Positions 43,401-50,750 of a stretch of DNA of 64,000 nt are shown here, one piece after another. Source of the stretch: Verrucomicrobiaceae bacterium. Lineage in GTDB: Bacteria > Verrucomicrobiota > Verrucomicrobiia > Verrucomicrobiales > Verrucomicrobiaceae. A program made the translations under genes and the position numbers. The notes below the pieces were generated by a model, which saw nothing but the letters and a program-made list of their open reading frames with translations, was not told where the DNA came from and did no database searches. The stretch spans positions 1 to 64,000 of the forward strand of contig JAIBCL010000015.1 in NCBI GenBank assembly GCA_019694165.1. The letters run 5' to 3'. Numbering within the stretch: the first letter of the stretch is position 1; every line of letters begins with the position of its first letter.

Positions 43401-43555
43401 GCGGTGTTGATCTGCACCTGCGGATTCGTGATGTCCGGCACCGCGTCAATCGGCAGATGCAGCGCGGCCCATGATCCCACGCCGATCAACACGAGCATGG
43501 CAAGCATCACGGCGGCGCGCTGCCGCATCACGAGATCGAGAAGGAAATGCAGCAT
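40409..43555 (-). CDS. CzcA-type HME-RND efflux pump
   Basis: This 1048-residue pump starts MLHFLLDLVMRQRAAVMLAM and has IDAVPDITNPQVQINT and the TM4 motif DFGLIIDGAVVMVENIVRH, as in CzcA-like Zn/Co/Cd exporters. Later segments include EFIPQLDEGDFTLQLIRSSS and GFIALSGIAVLNGIMLISFI. It is part of a leader-C-B-A-small protein operon and overlaps the following small gene by 4 bp. The motif points to divalent cations, but the exact metal is not proven. Confidence 0.9.
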   Translation of the reverse strand: MLHFLLDLVMRQRAAVMLAMLVLIGVGSWAALHLPIDAVPDITNPQVQINTAVPALAPEEVEKLVSFLIESEMAGLPDMVELRSLSKFGLSQVTMTFKDGVDLYRTRQLVTERLQGVLDELPPGLTPKLAPVATGLGEIFYYTLDYTADAPHKPATRDAQLMELRQIHEYTVKPLLRGTPGVAEVNTSGGYERQIVIQPDPARLAAAGLSLDSLAEIVEQNTRNAGGGYVEIGGEQLIVRSPTRVTTAEQIAQLPLKFGAGVQPILLSEVAAIGIGSAFRTGASSHEGEEALVGASIMLAGENTRLVAGAVRAKLEEIQRKLPPGIVIRPVYDRSELVNRTIHTVEKNLSEGALLVVVVLFLLLGNFRAAFIVALVIPLSMLFAMTGMVQMHLTGNLMSLGAVDFGLIIDGAVVMVENIVRHLGEKQHALGRRLTAEERAREVLKSAKEVANPMFFGVLIITVVYLPILALQGIEGKMFKPMAVVVMLALGGSLVLALTLMPVLCSFLLGGKIKEKDNWLVTLTKRIYTPLLSFGLRFRWLIVLPMFALFAWSLVIFSRLGAEFIPQLDEGDFTLQLIRSSSASLSSSVDLQKQSEAVLRREFPEVRDVFSRIGTAEVATDPMGPNVSDTYVMLNARETWRQVDGKPIAKEALGDLMRKRLLDQVPGQNILVSQPIQMRFNEIMAGARADLLCKIFGENYDELERLAGEVTSVLNSLPGGSETEFDAIGKVPMIEVQPDRAAMKKFNVHADDMNRLIETALAGAEVGTLIEGNRRTPIIVRLAEDRRADLSAMERLPLRTEEGSLLALGQVAKVKLVDQVNQIAREDTQRRVSVLINVRGRDTAGFVEEATRLIREKVKFPDGYYFEFGGQFKNLQEAKARLTIVVPLALGLIFVLIFLSFGSLRQAALIFLCVPLAVTGGIFALHARGMPFTISAAVGFIALSGIAVLNGIMLISFINQLREQGRNLRDAVVEGTLTRLRPKLMTALVASLGFLPMAIATGAGAEVQRPIATVVIGGIITSTFLTLLVVPLLYEWLERKTKPQTNTP

Positions 43556-43558
43556 GGG

Positions 43559-44287
43559 TCAGTGTCCGCAGGTGCAGGCTTTGCCGCCGCGCAGCACTTG
43601 CAGCTCCGCAAGCCACAGCGACATGACGGGCGTGGTCACGATCTGGTCGCCAGAGTAAAGGCCGTCGGTGATCTCCACCAGCGCGTCATTCATCGCTCCG
43701 GTCTTCACAGGCGTGCGGACATAGAATGAGCCGTTCACCGCATATACAAAGATGCCCTCCGCTGTCTTGAGCAACGCGGAGCGCGGGATGGCCGCCACCG
43801 CATCACCGGCGGGCGCGTGGAAGGTGGCCTTCAAGCGCGCGCCAATCGTGAGCGGCTGTGTGGTGGTGATGGTGATCTCGTAATCACCCAGCGCGCCGAA
43901 AGGCGGCTGCTCCACGCGCTGCACCATTCCCTTGATCGCGGGTGCGTTGCCCTCCGCTTGCAACTCCACTTCCTCTCCCGCCTTGACCTGCGCGGCCTGC
44001 CGCGGTGCGAGCCAGCCGCCTGCTTCGTTCGGTTTCATCGCGCTGAGATTCACTGTGAAGGCGGAGGCGACCTTCTCTTCACCCACGTCGGCGATTTGCA
44101 GGACGATGGCTTTCTTCATCTCGTCAGTGAGCGAGAGTCCCTCGCCTTTCTTGAACTGCGCGCCGTTCTCCGGCGCGGTTTTGTGTTCCGCGCTGGCGGC
44201 AGCGGCGGTTTTTGAGCAGGAGCTTTGGAGCGTGGCGATGCCGAGCGCAATGGCGCTGGCGAGCATGAGCATGGCTGTGTGTTTCAT
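43559..44287 (-). CDS. Short periplasmic adaptor lipoprotein (CzcB-like)
   Basis: Only 242 residues, against about 400 in the second system. It has a lipobox-like LQSSC, a beta-barrel region (LTIGARLKATFHAPAGDAVA), a proximal domain (ALVEITDGLYSGDQIVTTPV) and a Cys/His end (GGKACTCGH). The helical hairpin and most of the barrel-sandwich are missing, so it must reach its partners differently. It lies between the OMF and pump genes with gaps of 6 and 3 bp. The reading frame is intact, so it is a short form and not a broken gene. Confidence 0.75.
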   Translation of the reverse strand: MKHTAMLMLASAIALGIATLQSSCSKTAAAASAEHKTAPENGAQFKKGEGLSLTDEMKKAIVLQIADVGEEKVASAFTVNLSAMKPNEAGGWLAPRQAAQVKAGEEVELQAEGNAPAIKGMVQRVEQPPFGALGDYEITITTTQPLTIGARLKATFHAPAGDAVAAIPRSALLKTAEGIFVYAVNGSFYVRTPVKTGAMNDALVEITDGLYSGDQIVTTPVMSLWLAELQVLRGGKACTCGH

Positions 44288-44293
44288 GGTGGG

Positions 44294-45550
44294 TCAGGGT
44301 TGTGTTTGAGTTTTGACGGCGGGTGCGCCGATGAGTTGTTCGAGATCGAGCGCAGCGCGCAGCACTTCGAGGCGCGTGGCGTTGATGGCTTCCGTGGCTT
44401 CGAGATACTTGTCCTGCATCTCGATGTAAGTGCTCAGCGGCACGGCACCGAGCCGGTAATGGCGATCCGCGAGCTGCGCGGCCTCAGCGAAGGATTGCAG
44501 CGCGTTTGGTTTCCATCCATCGAGCCGCTTCTGTTGCGTCTGCATGATCAGCCATGCCTCTGTGATCTGGCGCTCCACTTCGCGCAGCGCGGATTGCAAC
44601 GATGCCTCCGCCTGGATGCGTCGCGCCTCGGCGGCGTTCACCGCAGGTTGGCCGTTGTTCCAAAGCGGCAGCGGCACTGAGAGCGATAGGCCAATGATCA
44701 TTTCCTTGTCGCCCGCGCGCTCTTGGGATAGGGAAGGCCCGACGCTGAAGGTCGGGTGGCGCTCGTTCTTAGCGAGCGAGACCTTGAGTCCCTGTTGCTC
44801 CAACTCGCTGCGCCGGACACGCAAATCGTAATTATGCTCGGCAGCGGTGTTGAGCAACGCGGTGAGCGTGGTGGCGGAAGGTTTGGGAAATTCCGCGCGC
44901 TTCACTTGCAACGGTGTGTCCGCGCGGCGGCCCATAAGCTGATTGATTTCCAGAAGCGCCTTCTGCATCTCCACCGCTGCCTCGCCCGCTTTGCGTTGCA
45001 CGACGACTTCGGTGGCCTCGATGATCTTCGCCTCCAGCGCAGGCGCGATGCCGCCCGGCTCCCGTTGCACGATGACCTCGCGGACACTGGTGAACCGGTC
45101 GGCCACTTCCGCCGCCGCCGCCGAGTTCTCCTGCTGCGTGGCAAGCGCATAACCCAGCACTTTCACCTTGGCCGCGAGGAAGGCTTTGAACCTTTCCAGC
45201 CCCAGTTCCGCGAGAGCCATGTCACGATCTGCGATGGCCTTGCGCAATCCCAGCCGTCCCGGCCATTCGATGGGCTGCGCGAGCGCCACCGAATACGCCA
45301 GACCTTCCGCCCGCGCATCTCCACCGCGCACACGCTTGTGGCCGAGGTCGAGGCTCAGTTCTGGATTGGAGAGTCGGCACGCCGTGGCGCGACCTGCCTT
45401 TGCCGCCGCGATCTCCGCTTCATAGAAACGAATCTCGGGATTGGCCGCGAGCGTCTTGGTGACGAGATCGGAAATGGAAACAGCGGCTGCCTTGTCCGCC
45501 GCGAAGGCAGGCAGACAAAGCAGCAAGGAAGAAAGGACAATGGAACGCAT
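44294..45550 (-). CDS. CzcC/TolC-type outer membrane efflux protein
   Basis: The 418-residue protein has a signal peptide (MRSIVLSSLLLCLPAFAADK) and two outer-membrane efflux repeats (SNPELSLDLGHKRVRGGDAR, EVERQITEAWLIMQTQQKRL) with the PLPLWNNGQPAVNAAEARRI segment. It would be the duct of the first efflux system. ATG 45550 is chosen; an open frame to 45646 lacks a signal sequence. Confidence 0.87.
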   Translation of the reverse strand: MRSIVLSSLLLCLPAFAADKAAAVSISDLVTKTLAANPEIRFYEAEIAAAKAGRATACRLSNPELSLDLGHKRVRGGDARAEGLAYSVALAQPIEWPGRLGLRKAIADRDMALAELGLERFKAFLAAKVKVLGYALATQQENSAAAAEVADRFTSVREVIVQREPGGIAPALEAKIIEATEVVVQRKAGEAAVEMQKALLEINQLMGRRADTPLQVKRAEFPKPSATTLTALLNTAAEHNYDLRVRRSELEQQGLKVSLAKNERHPTFSVGPSLSQERAGDKEMIIGLSLSVPLPLWNNGQPAVNAAEARRIQAEASLQSALREVERQITEAWLIMQTQQKRLDGWKPNALQSFAEAAQLADRHYRLGAVPLSTYIEMQDKYLEATEAINATRLEVLRAALDLEQLIGAPAVKTQTQP

Positions 45551-45687
45551 GATGAAAAGATTGGGATTGGCGAGCAGGCATGAAGGAGCCTCGACAAGAG
45601 GCACGCAGATGACACCGCTAAACGGGTGTGCATCACTCCGGCGCATTCATTCACCGCCTCTCCATGACGGCGTTGCGCACGGATAAC

Positions 45688-46077
45688 TCAGGCGAGTTCC
45701 GAAGGAGCTCGCGCGAGCAATGCCGCACGGCTCACAAAGACCCACGTCGGCCGCAATTCAGGCGGCGCAGTGGTCATCAAAGGAACAGGCGCGCTTTTCG
45801 CCGCTGCCAATTCATTCAAGCGCACCAACTTTTGGATGATGCCGGTGAGTTCCACCATCTGCATTTCCGGCATGATGACAGGTGCAGGCAGTTGACTGCG
45901 TGCAATGGTGTCGCTCGGGCACGCCTTGGGTTGCGCTGGAGCATCGCGCTCCTTATCCGGGTTGGAACAGCAGCCACACTCCTCATTTGCGGCCTGCTGT
46001 GGCCCCAGACAGCACGCCGAAGCCGGCACCATGAGGGCCAGCAAGAAGAATGCGAGGATTTGCCAGAGGCGGTTCAT
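45688..46077 (-). CDS. Secreted Cys-rich leader protein of the first RND operon
   Basis: A 129-residue protein with a signal peptide (MNRLWQILAFFLLALMVPAS), a Cys cluster (ACCLGPQQAANEECGCCSNP) and a helical C-terminus with Met residues (PVIMPEMQMVELTGIIQKL). It has the same position and plan as the leader proteins at 26436 and 39431. It probably binds metal in the periplasm; exact role unknown. Confidence 0.58.
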   Translation of the reverse strand: MNRLWQILAFFLLALMVPASACCLGPQQAANEECGCCSNPDKERDAPAQPKACPSDTIARSQLPAPVIMPEMQMVELTGIIQKLVRLNELAAAKSAPVPLMTTAPPELRPTWVFVSRAALLARAPSELA

Positions 46078-46513
46078 TTGCGGGATCGGCACCTAAACTC
46101 GCCGACGAGAATGGATGTTCAAGCACGTTGTTGCTCCTTTTTGAGCGCAGATCGCCTTTAAGTTCGTCCGGTTCAATTCTCACGAAGCATCAGTAACGAT
46201 GAGTGATGAAAGCAGCGTGCAGATGCCCGTTCGCGCGAAAACCTGCGGAGGAAATCTATTCCCGAAAACCCGCCTGACCTCGGGAGGAAATCCCCCCTCT
46301 CAAATCGTATGAGGATCAAATTTTCAGCTTTCCACTTTTTTCACCACAACTGCGGGCATTAAGCCCTACAAACGTGTCCGATGTGCGATGCAATAACCGG
46401 CATCACCAGGCATGGAGACGCATCCAAACGAACTTCCAGAGGCAAATCTGACGCGCCGCTAAAACTCCGAAAGTGTAAAGTTGAGTGGCAAATGGTCACC
46501 TCATTTGTCTTGA
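46078..46513. other. Gene-free stretch at the island/phage boundary
   Basis: No convincing gene is visible. The stretch is more A/T-rich than its flanks and has a two-copy repeat (CGAAAACC... GAGGAAATC at about 46236-46255 and 46263-46291) and a pyrimidine run near 46330. It should contain the promoter of the first RND operon and the right boundary of the metal island. I could not find terminal inverted repeats or a clear target duplication. Confidence 0.5.
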
Positions 46514-46942
46514 TCACGACGATGCCCTTGCCTCCTTTTCGCGCCATTCCTCGGCGGCAATTTCTACGGGACCGGGTTTCATTTGCAGCCACTCGTCGAG
46601 TTCTTCGGTGATCAGGTCCACCAGCCGCACCACATTCTCCATCGTGATCTGATCCGGTCCGAAGCGAAACACGCGCCATCCTGCGAGACTCGCCTCGAGA
46701 TATTTCTCCAGGTCCGCGTTGAATCCAGCCGCGCGGTTGTGACGCCCGTTAACCCAGATGCCACCCTCGACCTCGATGAGCACGCGGCCGGGCAGGTAGG
46801 CGAAGTCAGCGCGCCACCTTCGTTCCGGGTGGAACCGGAACTCCCGCTCCAGCCGTGGGCCTTTGGCGATCTGCCAGAGGAACAGGAAGCGTTCTTCGAG
46901 GCGGGAGGGTGATTGCTTGGCGCGGAAACGCAGGCGAGGCAT
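46514..46942 (-). CDS. DUF559/Vsr-like endonuclease domain protein
   Basis: The 142-residue protein fits the small PD-(D/E)XK family: SRLEERFLFLWQ with an early Glu, then WRADFAYLPGRVLIEVEGGI with the D...E-V-E core, NRAAGFNADLEKYLEASLAG and WRVFRF. It would cut or resolve DNA. It is the last gene of the leftward replication module, beside the island edge. The start MPRLRFRAK at 46942 is preferred over 46951. Confidence 0.75.
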   Translation of the reverse strand: MPRLRFRAKQSPSRLEERFLFLWQIAKGPRLEREFRFHPERRWRADFAYLPGRVLIEVEGGIWVNGRHNRAAGFNADLEKYLEASLAGWRVFRFGPDQITMENVVRLVDLITEELDEWLQMKPGPVEIAAEEWREKEARASS

Positions 46943-46957
46943 GACCTGCACAGCAAG

Positions 46958-47167
46958 TCAATCGGACTGGTCGGTTGGTGATGCGCCCTCGGGCTTTTCG
47001 GCGACCCTCCGCTCAACAGCGGCGATTCGCTCCTCAAGATGTTTGATGCGGGTCTGCCGACGCGAGAAGAACGCGCCCAACCATTTGTCGATAGGCATGA
47101 AGAAGACGATCACACCCCAGCCAAGTGCGATGGCGAGAGCCCAATTGAATAGTTCTGATGGTGTCAT
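46958..47167 (-). CDS. Small membrane protein
   Basis: A 69-residue protein with one membrane segment (LFNWALAIALGWGVIVFFMP) and a basic coiled coil (RIKHLEERIAAVERRVAEK). It starts MTPSELFNW at 47167 after the leader AACCCAAACCCCAACACTC. Phage membrane proteins of this kind are sometimes lysis or replication anchors; no family is recognised. Confidence 0.55.
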   Translation of the reverse strand: MTPSELFNWALAIALGWGVIVFFMPIDKWLGAFFSRRQTRIKHLEERIAAVERRVAEKPEGASPTDQSD

Positions 47168-47190
47168 GGTAGTGAGTGTTGGGGTTTGGG

Positions 47191-47430
47191 TTAGAGAAGT
47201 TTCATCTGTTCCGGATCGTCCACCTGGCTCTCGATCTCGTCGGTGATCGTCTTGCTGATGCTGCACTTCACCTTGAGCTTGGAGGGTGCGCCGTCCTGCA
47301 CGGAAATGCGCAGGCCGATGGCGAACTTGCCGTCATCGTCGGCGGAGTCCTTCGCCTCGCGCCAGTGCGTGGTGAGCAGTTCGCGGATGTGATCCAGTGA
47401 TTGATTCTGGAGAGCTTGATCGGTGTCCAT
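47191..47430 (-). CDS. Small hypothetical phage protein
   Basis: A 79-residue acidic protein (LDHIRELLTTHWREAKDSAD, FAIGLRISVQDGAPSKLKVK) with a short beta region and no membrane segment. It follows the A/C-rich leader CTCTAACCCACCACCCCC. It lies in a run of closely spaced leftward genes, which supports coding. Function unknown. Confidence 0.6.
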   Translation of the reverse strand: MDTDQALQNQSLDHIRELLTTHWREAKDSADDDGKFAIGLRISVQDGAPSKLKVKCSISKTITDEIESQVDDPEQMKLL

Positions 47431-47453
47431 TGGAGTGTGTTGGGGGTGGTGGG

Positions 47454-48131
47454 TTAGAGTTGATTGTAGATTTCGACGACGGGCTGGAGGTCGCGCTTGA
47501 AGGCGGCACGTTGCTCGCGCGTGGAGCGTTGCAGCCAGAGGCGTTCCTTCATGCGAGCCCAGAGCGCCACGAGCCGGTTCACATAGGGGATATGGTTCTC
47601 GATGCCGCGATCGGTGGGATCGGGATGGAGTTCCTCCGGCGTGAGCAGCCGGTTGGCGATGATGCTCTTGCGCAGCCGGCGGGTGGAGACGGGGCCGCTG
47701 TCGTCCTGGTGCGCCACGGCCACCTGAAGCCAGCGTTCCTGGTCGGTTTCGTTCAACCGCGCCACCGCCTTGTGATGCTCCCAGGAGAGTTGTTCGTTGC
47801 GCAACGAACGCGGCACGTTGCGTGAAACGTAGGCGTAGTTGGAAAGCGTGGTGCGGTCCAGGCCGGTGGCGGCGAGAGCGGTGTCATACAGGTCACCGCT
47901 GATGCGAGAGGGAGCCGCAGCGTCGTTCTCGAAGCCCGGCAGCCGTGCCTGGCCCCTGAAGTGATCCTCGCCATAGACGAGCCAGTCGCCGATGAGGAAC
48001 GCGGCGCACTTGATCGCCTCGCTGAACTTGGGAGCCAGGCTGCGCCATTCCTCAAAGGAAAGCTCGTCGCGGATGTCCAACCCCGTGCGGGTGATGGCGA
48101 ATTTCGGAGAGTCGGTGATGGAGAGGCTCAT
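47454..48131 (-). CDS. Conserved phage/plasmid-type hypothetical protein
   Basis: The 225-residue protein contains LSFEEWRSLAPKFSEAIKCA, FLIGDWLVYGEDHF, LDRTTLSNYAYVSRNVPRSL and LSWEHHKAVARLNETDQERW. These resemble the helical DNA-binding-like proteins of plasmids and phages that show a ParB-like LSWxHHxxVA signature. A role in replication or regulation is possible. ATG 48131 is chosen because it overlaps the upstream gene by 4 bp. The coding sequence contains the palindrome at 47793. Confidence 0.62.
   Translation of the reverse strand: MSLSITDSPKFAITRTGLDIRDELSFEEWRSLAPKFSEAIKCAAFLIGDWLVYGEDHFRGQARLPGFENDAAAPSRISGDLYDTALAATGLDRTTLSNYAYVSRNVPRSLRNEQLSWEHHKAVARLNETDQERWLQVAVAHQDDSGPVSTRRLRKSIIANRLLTPEELHPDPTDRGIENHIPYVNRLVALWARMKERLWLQRSTREQRAAFKRDLQPVVEIYNQL
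47793..47808. repeat. Dispersed perfect palindrome
   Basis: TTCGTTGCGCAACGAA, identical to sites at 10122 and 49803, inside the hypothetical gene at 47454. Confidence 0.75.
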
Positions 48132-48757
48132 GCGGTGGATCGGAGGTTGAGGGTTCGGGCGGTGCGGTAACTGGTGCGCGCTTTGAGGCTTCTCATGGCG
48201 CGGCTGGGTTTCAGATTGAGGGCCTGAGTCAACTCCACGCAGCGTTTGCTCACGGCGGCGCGGGTGACGCCGTGCTGCTCGGCAATGGCGGTCATGGAAT
48301 TGCCTTCGTAGGTGAGGCCGGTGACCAGGGCGAGGCATTCGAGGGAGAGACGGGCGTTATTCTGGCCGACCAGCTCACCCACCAGGCGGCGGAGGATGTC
48401 GTGGAGATGCTCGCCATCCGCAGGTTGAGGAGCTTGCGAGCATGATGAAGACGGCGCATCCGGTGCCGAGTCTGGCGCGGAATGCTCCGCTGCCTCGGGT
48501 TCATCGGAAGGTTCGTTTGATTCGTCCTCGTCATCAGCGAACTCGTCCTCGCACCGGGCGCGCGAGGAGGAGGCGGCATCGCGCATGGTGCCGCCCGAGG
48601 GGCCGGGGAGCGAGGGCGCATCCACGCCCATCGCCTCAAGCTTCTGCCGTTCGTCCACCGGGAGCGTGGCCACCCACTGCTCGTACTGCCGGCGGTAATC
48701 GTCGTCACGGGCGCGCTGGCGGGAGGCGTAGGAGGATGATGAGGAGGAATCACTCAT
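48128..48757 (-). CDS. DNA-binding protein with sigma-70 region 4-like HTH
   Basis: A 209-residue protein: a Ser/Arg-rich N-terminus, an acidic disordered middle (EDEFADDEDESNEPSDEPEA) and a C-terminal HTH (CLALVTGLTYEGNSMTAIAE, QHGVTRAAVSKRCVELTQAL) with a basic tail. It is probably a phage regulator. It overlaps the next gene by 4 bp and lies directly downstream of DNA polymerase. Confidence 0.65.
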   Translation of the reverse strand: MSDSSSSSSYASRQRARDDDYRRQYEQWVATLPVDERQKLEAMGVDAPSLPGPSGGTMRDAASSSRARCEDEFADDEDESNEPSDEPEAAEHSAPDSAPDAPSSSCSQAPQPADGEHLHDILRRLVGELVGQNNARLSLECLALVTGLTYEGNSMTAIAEQHGVTRAAVSKRCVELTQALNLKPSRAMRSLKARTSYRTARTLNLRSTA

Positions 48758-48779
48758 GGTGGGGTGTGCGTGCGTCCTT

Positions 48780-50750
48780 TCACTTCTCGCCCCAGTGTTC
48801 GCAGACTCCGGCCTCCACCTCGATGGGCACCTGCGGAAAGAGTTCGGCCATCGCCTCGACCATCGTGGTCTGGACGATGAGGCGGACCTGCTCCGCCATC
48901 ACCTCCGGTGCCTCCACGAGCACCTCATCATGCACGGTGGAGATGAGGTGTGCTTCTGCCGGGAGGCGCTCGGCGAGCATGACGAGCGCGCGTTTCATGC
49001 CATCGGCGCATCCGCCTTGAACCGGCGTGTTCACCAGTGCGGTGAAGCGTTCCCATTCGGAAGCCGTCTCCGGGATCAATCTGCGGCGACCCATCACCGT
49101 GCGCACTTCACGTGCTCCGGCATCAGCCTTGTTCCGGCTCTCGCCATGCCACTGGCGCAGCGAGCCGTAGGTGCGGAAGAACTGGCGGCGGATTTGTTCG
49201 GCCTGGTCGAGTTCAAGTTTCACGCCATAGCTGGAGGCTGCGTAGCGAACGAGGCCGGGAGCGGACTGTCCGTAAAGAAGGCCGAAGTTCGCGCTTTTGG
49301 AAATCTGCCGATCCTCCTTGGTCACCGCATTGAGAGCCTTGCCCAGAACCTCGGCAGCCGTCTGCTTGTGAAGATCCACGCCGTTGCGGTAAGCCTCGAT
49401 CATCTTCGTTTCGCCCGCGATGGCCGCAGCGGCACGAAGTTCAACTTGCGAGTAGTCCGCCACGATGAGCTTGTTCCCGGCACCAGGCACGAAGCAGGAG
49501 CGCAGTTCGCCTCGGCCAATGTTTTGCAGGTTTGGATCTTTGGAGGAGAACCGTCCGGTGGCCGTGCCGGTGGGATCGAAGCGACCGTGGATGCGGCCAT
49601 CAGACTTCACGCATTCGATGAGCGACTTCGCCTGTTGCGCGAGTTTTTCAGCGCCCCGGAACGCGAGGATGATCTGGATGATTTTGCCATCGTCGGCTGC
49701 TTTGAGCGTGTCCTCGTTGGTGTCCGCCACCTCGATCCCCTGCCCGGCGAGCGCCTTGAGGAGCTGCTGCGGGCTGGAGGGATTGAGCGCGGGCAGGCCA
49801 AGTTCGTTGCGCAACGAAGAGGCCATGCTGGCGGCGGAGGCGCGTGCCTTGGCTTCGATCTCGCGCAGCTTTGCCTTGTCCACGCCGATGCCTGCCATTT
49901 CCATTTCGACGATGACGGGCATAAGGGCGAACTCCAAGTCAGCCACGACGTCGAGCCTGGCGCGCTCGATCTCGCCCCAGAAGGTCGAAGCCAGTTCGTG
50001 CAGGTGGGCCACGTCACGCGCCGCATAGGCGAGCTGGTCGTCGATGAGGAACATCGAACCCCAGTCGGAGCGGCTGTGATCCGGGGCTGGAGGCACGCCG
50101 AGATAGCGATGCAGGCACTTGTTCAGGTCGTTACCTGGCTTTGTGCCCGCAGAGAGCAGGCGGGCCGCCACGAGCGTGCAGAACACGCGCATTGCTCGCA
50201 GCCCGCACTTCACCCGCAGCCAGAGCAGGTCGAACTTCGCGTTGTGAGCGATGATCTCCACCGATTCGAGAGCCGTCTTCAGTTCGCCGAGATCGTAGCC
50301 GAGGGTGCGCAGGTCCAGGAGCCAAGGCTGCCGGCCATCGACGCACAGCGCGAGTAGGCGGATGTCGCCGCTCCACGGGTCAAGGCCATCGCCTTTCCGT
50401 TCGCCATACGTTTCGATGTCCAGCGCCACGGCCCCGGCACCCCTCACCAGTTCCGCAATGCCCCCAAGGCTGCTGCGGTCGCCGATCAGTTCGGATGCCG
50501 CATGGGGGGTGGCCTTGGGTTTGGGGGTGGAGGTCGTGACTGACGTTGGGTGGCTGCCCCCCGAGGCGCTTGCGCTGACTTCAAGGAAGCGCATAGCGCG
50601 CGCGAATTCAGGTTGAGCTGAATCGCGCTCTCTCTTTAGAGAGATAGGAATTGGTTTCTCAGTTCCCAGGGAACGCGAGAAACGAGGCTCCAAATTCCGT
50701 TCCTTGGGAACGAGTTTGGAATGCACAGTACTGGCGTGAAAAGCCATCAT
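48780..50750 (-). CDS. Phage DNA polymerase I (family A) with 3'-5' exonuclease
   Basis: The 656-residue replicative enzyme has a low-complexity N-terminus of about 95 residues, an exonuclease domain opening with AVALDIETYG (Asp111, Glu113) and AHNAKFDLLWL, and the polymerase domain. Motif A is LIVADYSQVELRAAAAIAGE, motif B RQISKSANFGLLYGQS and motif C ISTVHDEVLVEAP. There is no 5'-3' exonuclease domain. Start 50750 is set by AAGGAGG and the overlap with the primase-helicase gene. Confidence 0.95.
   Translation of the reverse strand: MMAFHASTVHSKLVPKERNLEPRFSRSLGTEKPIPISLKRERDSAQPEFARAMRFLEVSASASGGSHPTSVTTSTPKPKATPHAASELIGDRSSLGGIAELVRGAGAVALDIETYGERKGDGLDPWSGDIRLLALCVDGRQPWLLDLRTLGYDLGELKTALESVEIIAHNAKFDLLWLRVKCGLRAMRVFCTLVAARLLSAGTKPGNDLNKCLHRYLGVPPAPDHSRSDWGSMFLIDDQLAYAARDVAHLHELASTFWGEIERARLDVVADLEFALMPVIVEMEMAGIGVDKAKLREIEAKARASAASMASSLRNELGLPALNPSSPQQLLKALAGQGIEVADTNEDTLKAADDGKIIQIILAFRGAEKLAQQAKSLIECVKSDGRIHGRFDPTGTATGRFSSKDPNLQNIGRGELRSCFVPGAGNKLIVADYSQVELRAAAAIAGETKMIEAYRNGVDLHKQTAAEVLGKALNAVTKEDRQISKSANFGLLYGQSAPGLVRYAASSYGVKLELDQAEQIRRQFFRTYGSLRQWHGESRNKADAGAREVRTVMGRRRLIPETASEWERFTALVNTPVQGGCADGMKRALVMLAERLPAEAHLISTVHDEVLVEAPEVMAEQVRLIVQTTMVEAMAELFPQVPIEVEAGVCEHWGEK
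49803..49818. repeat. Dispersed perfect palindrome
   Basis: TTCGTTGCGCAACGAA inside the polymerase gene; identical to the cores at 10122 and 47793. Confidence 0.75.

Noticed and set aside
45983-46183. A 66-codon minus-strand frame upstream of the first leader gene
   Set aside because: It overlaps the leader gene's signal-peptide region, has no similarity that I recognise and probably covers the promoter.
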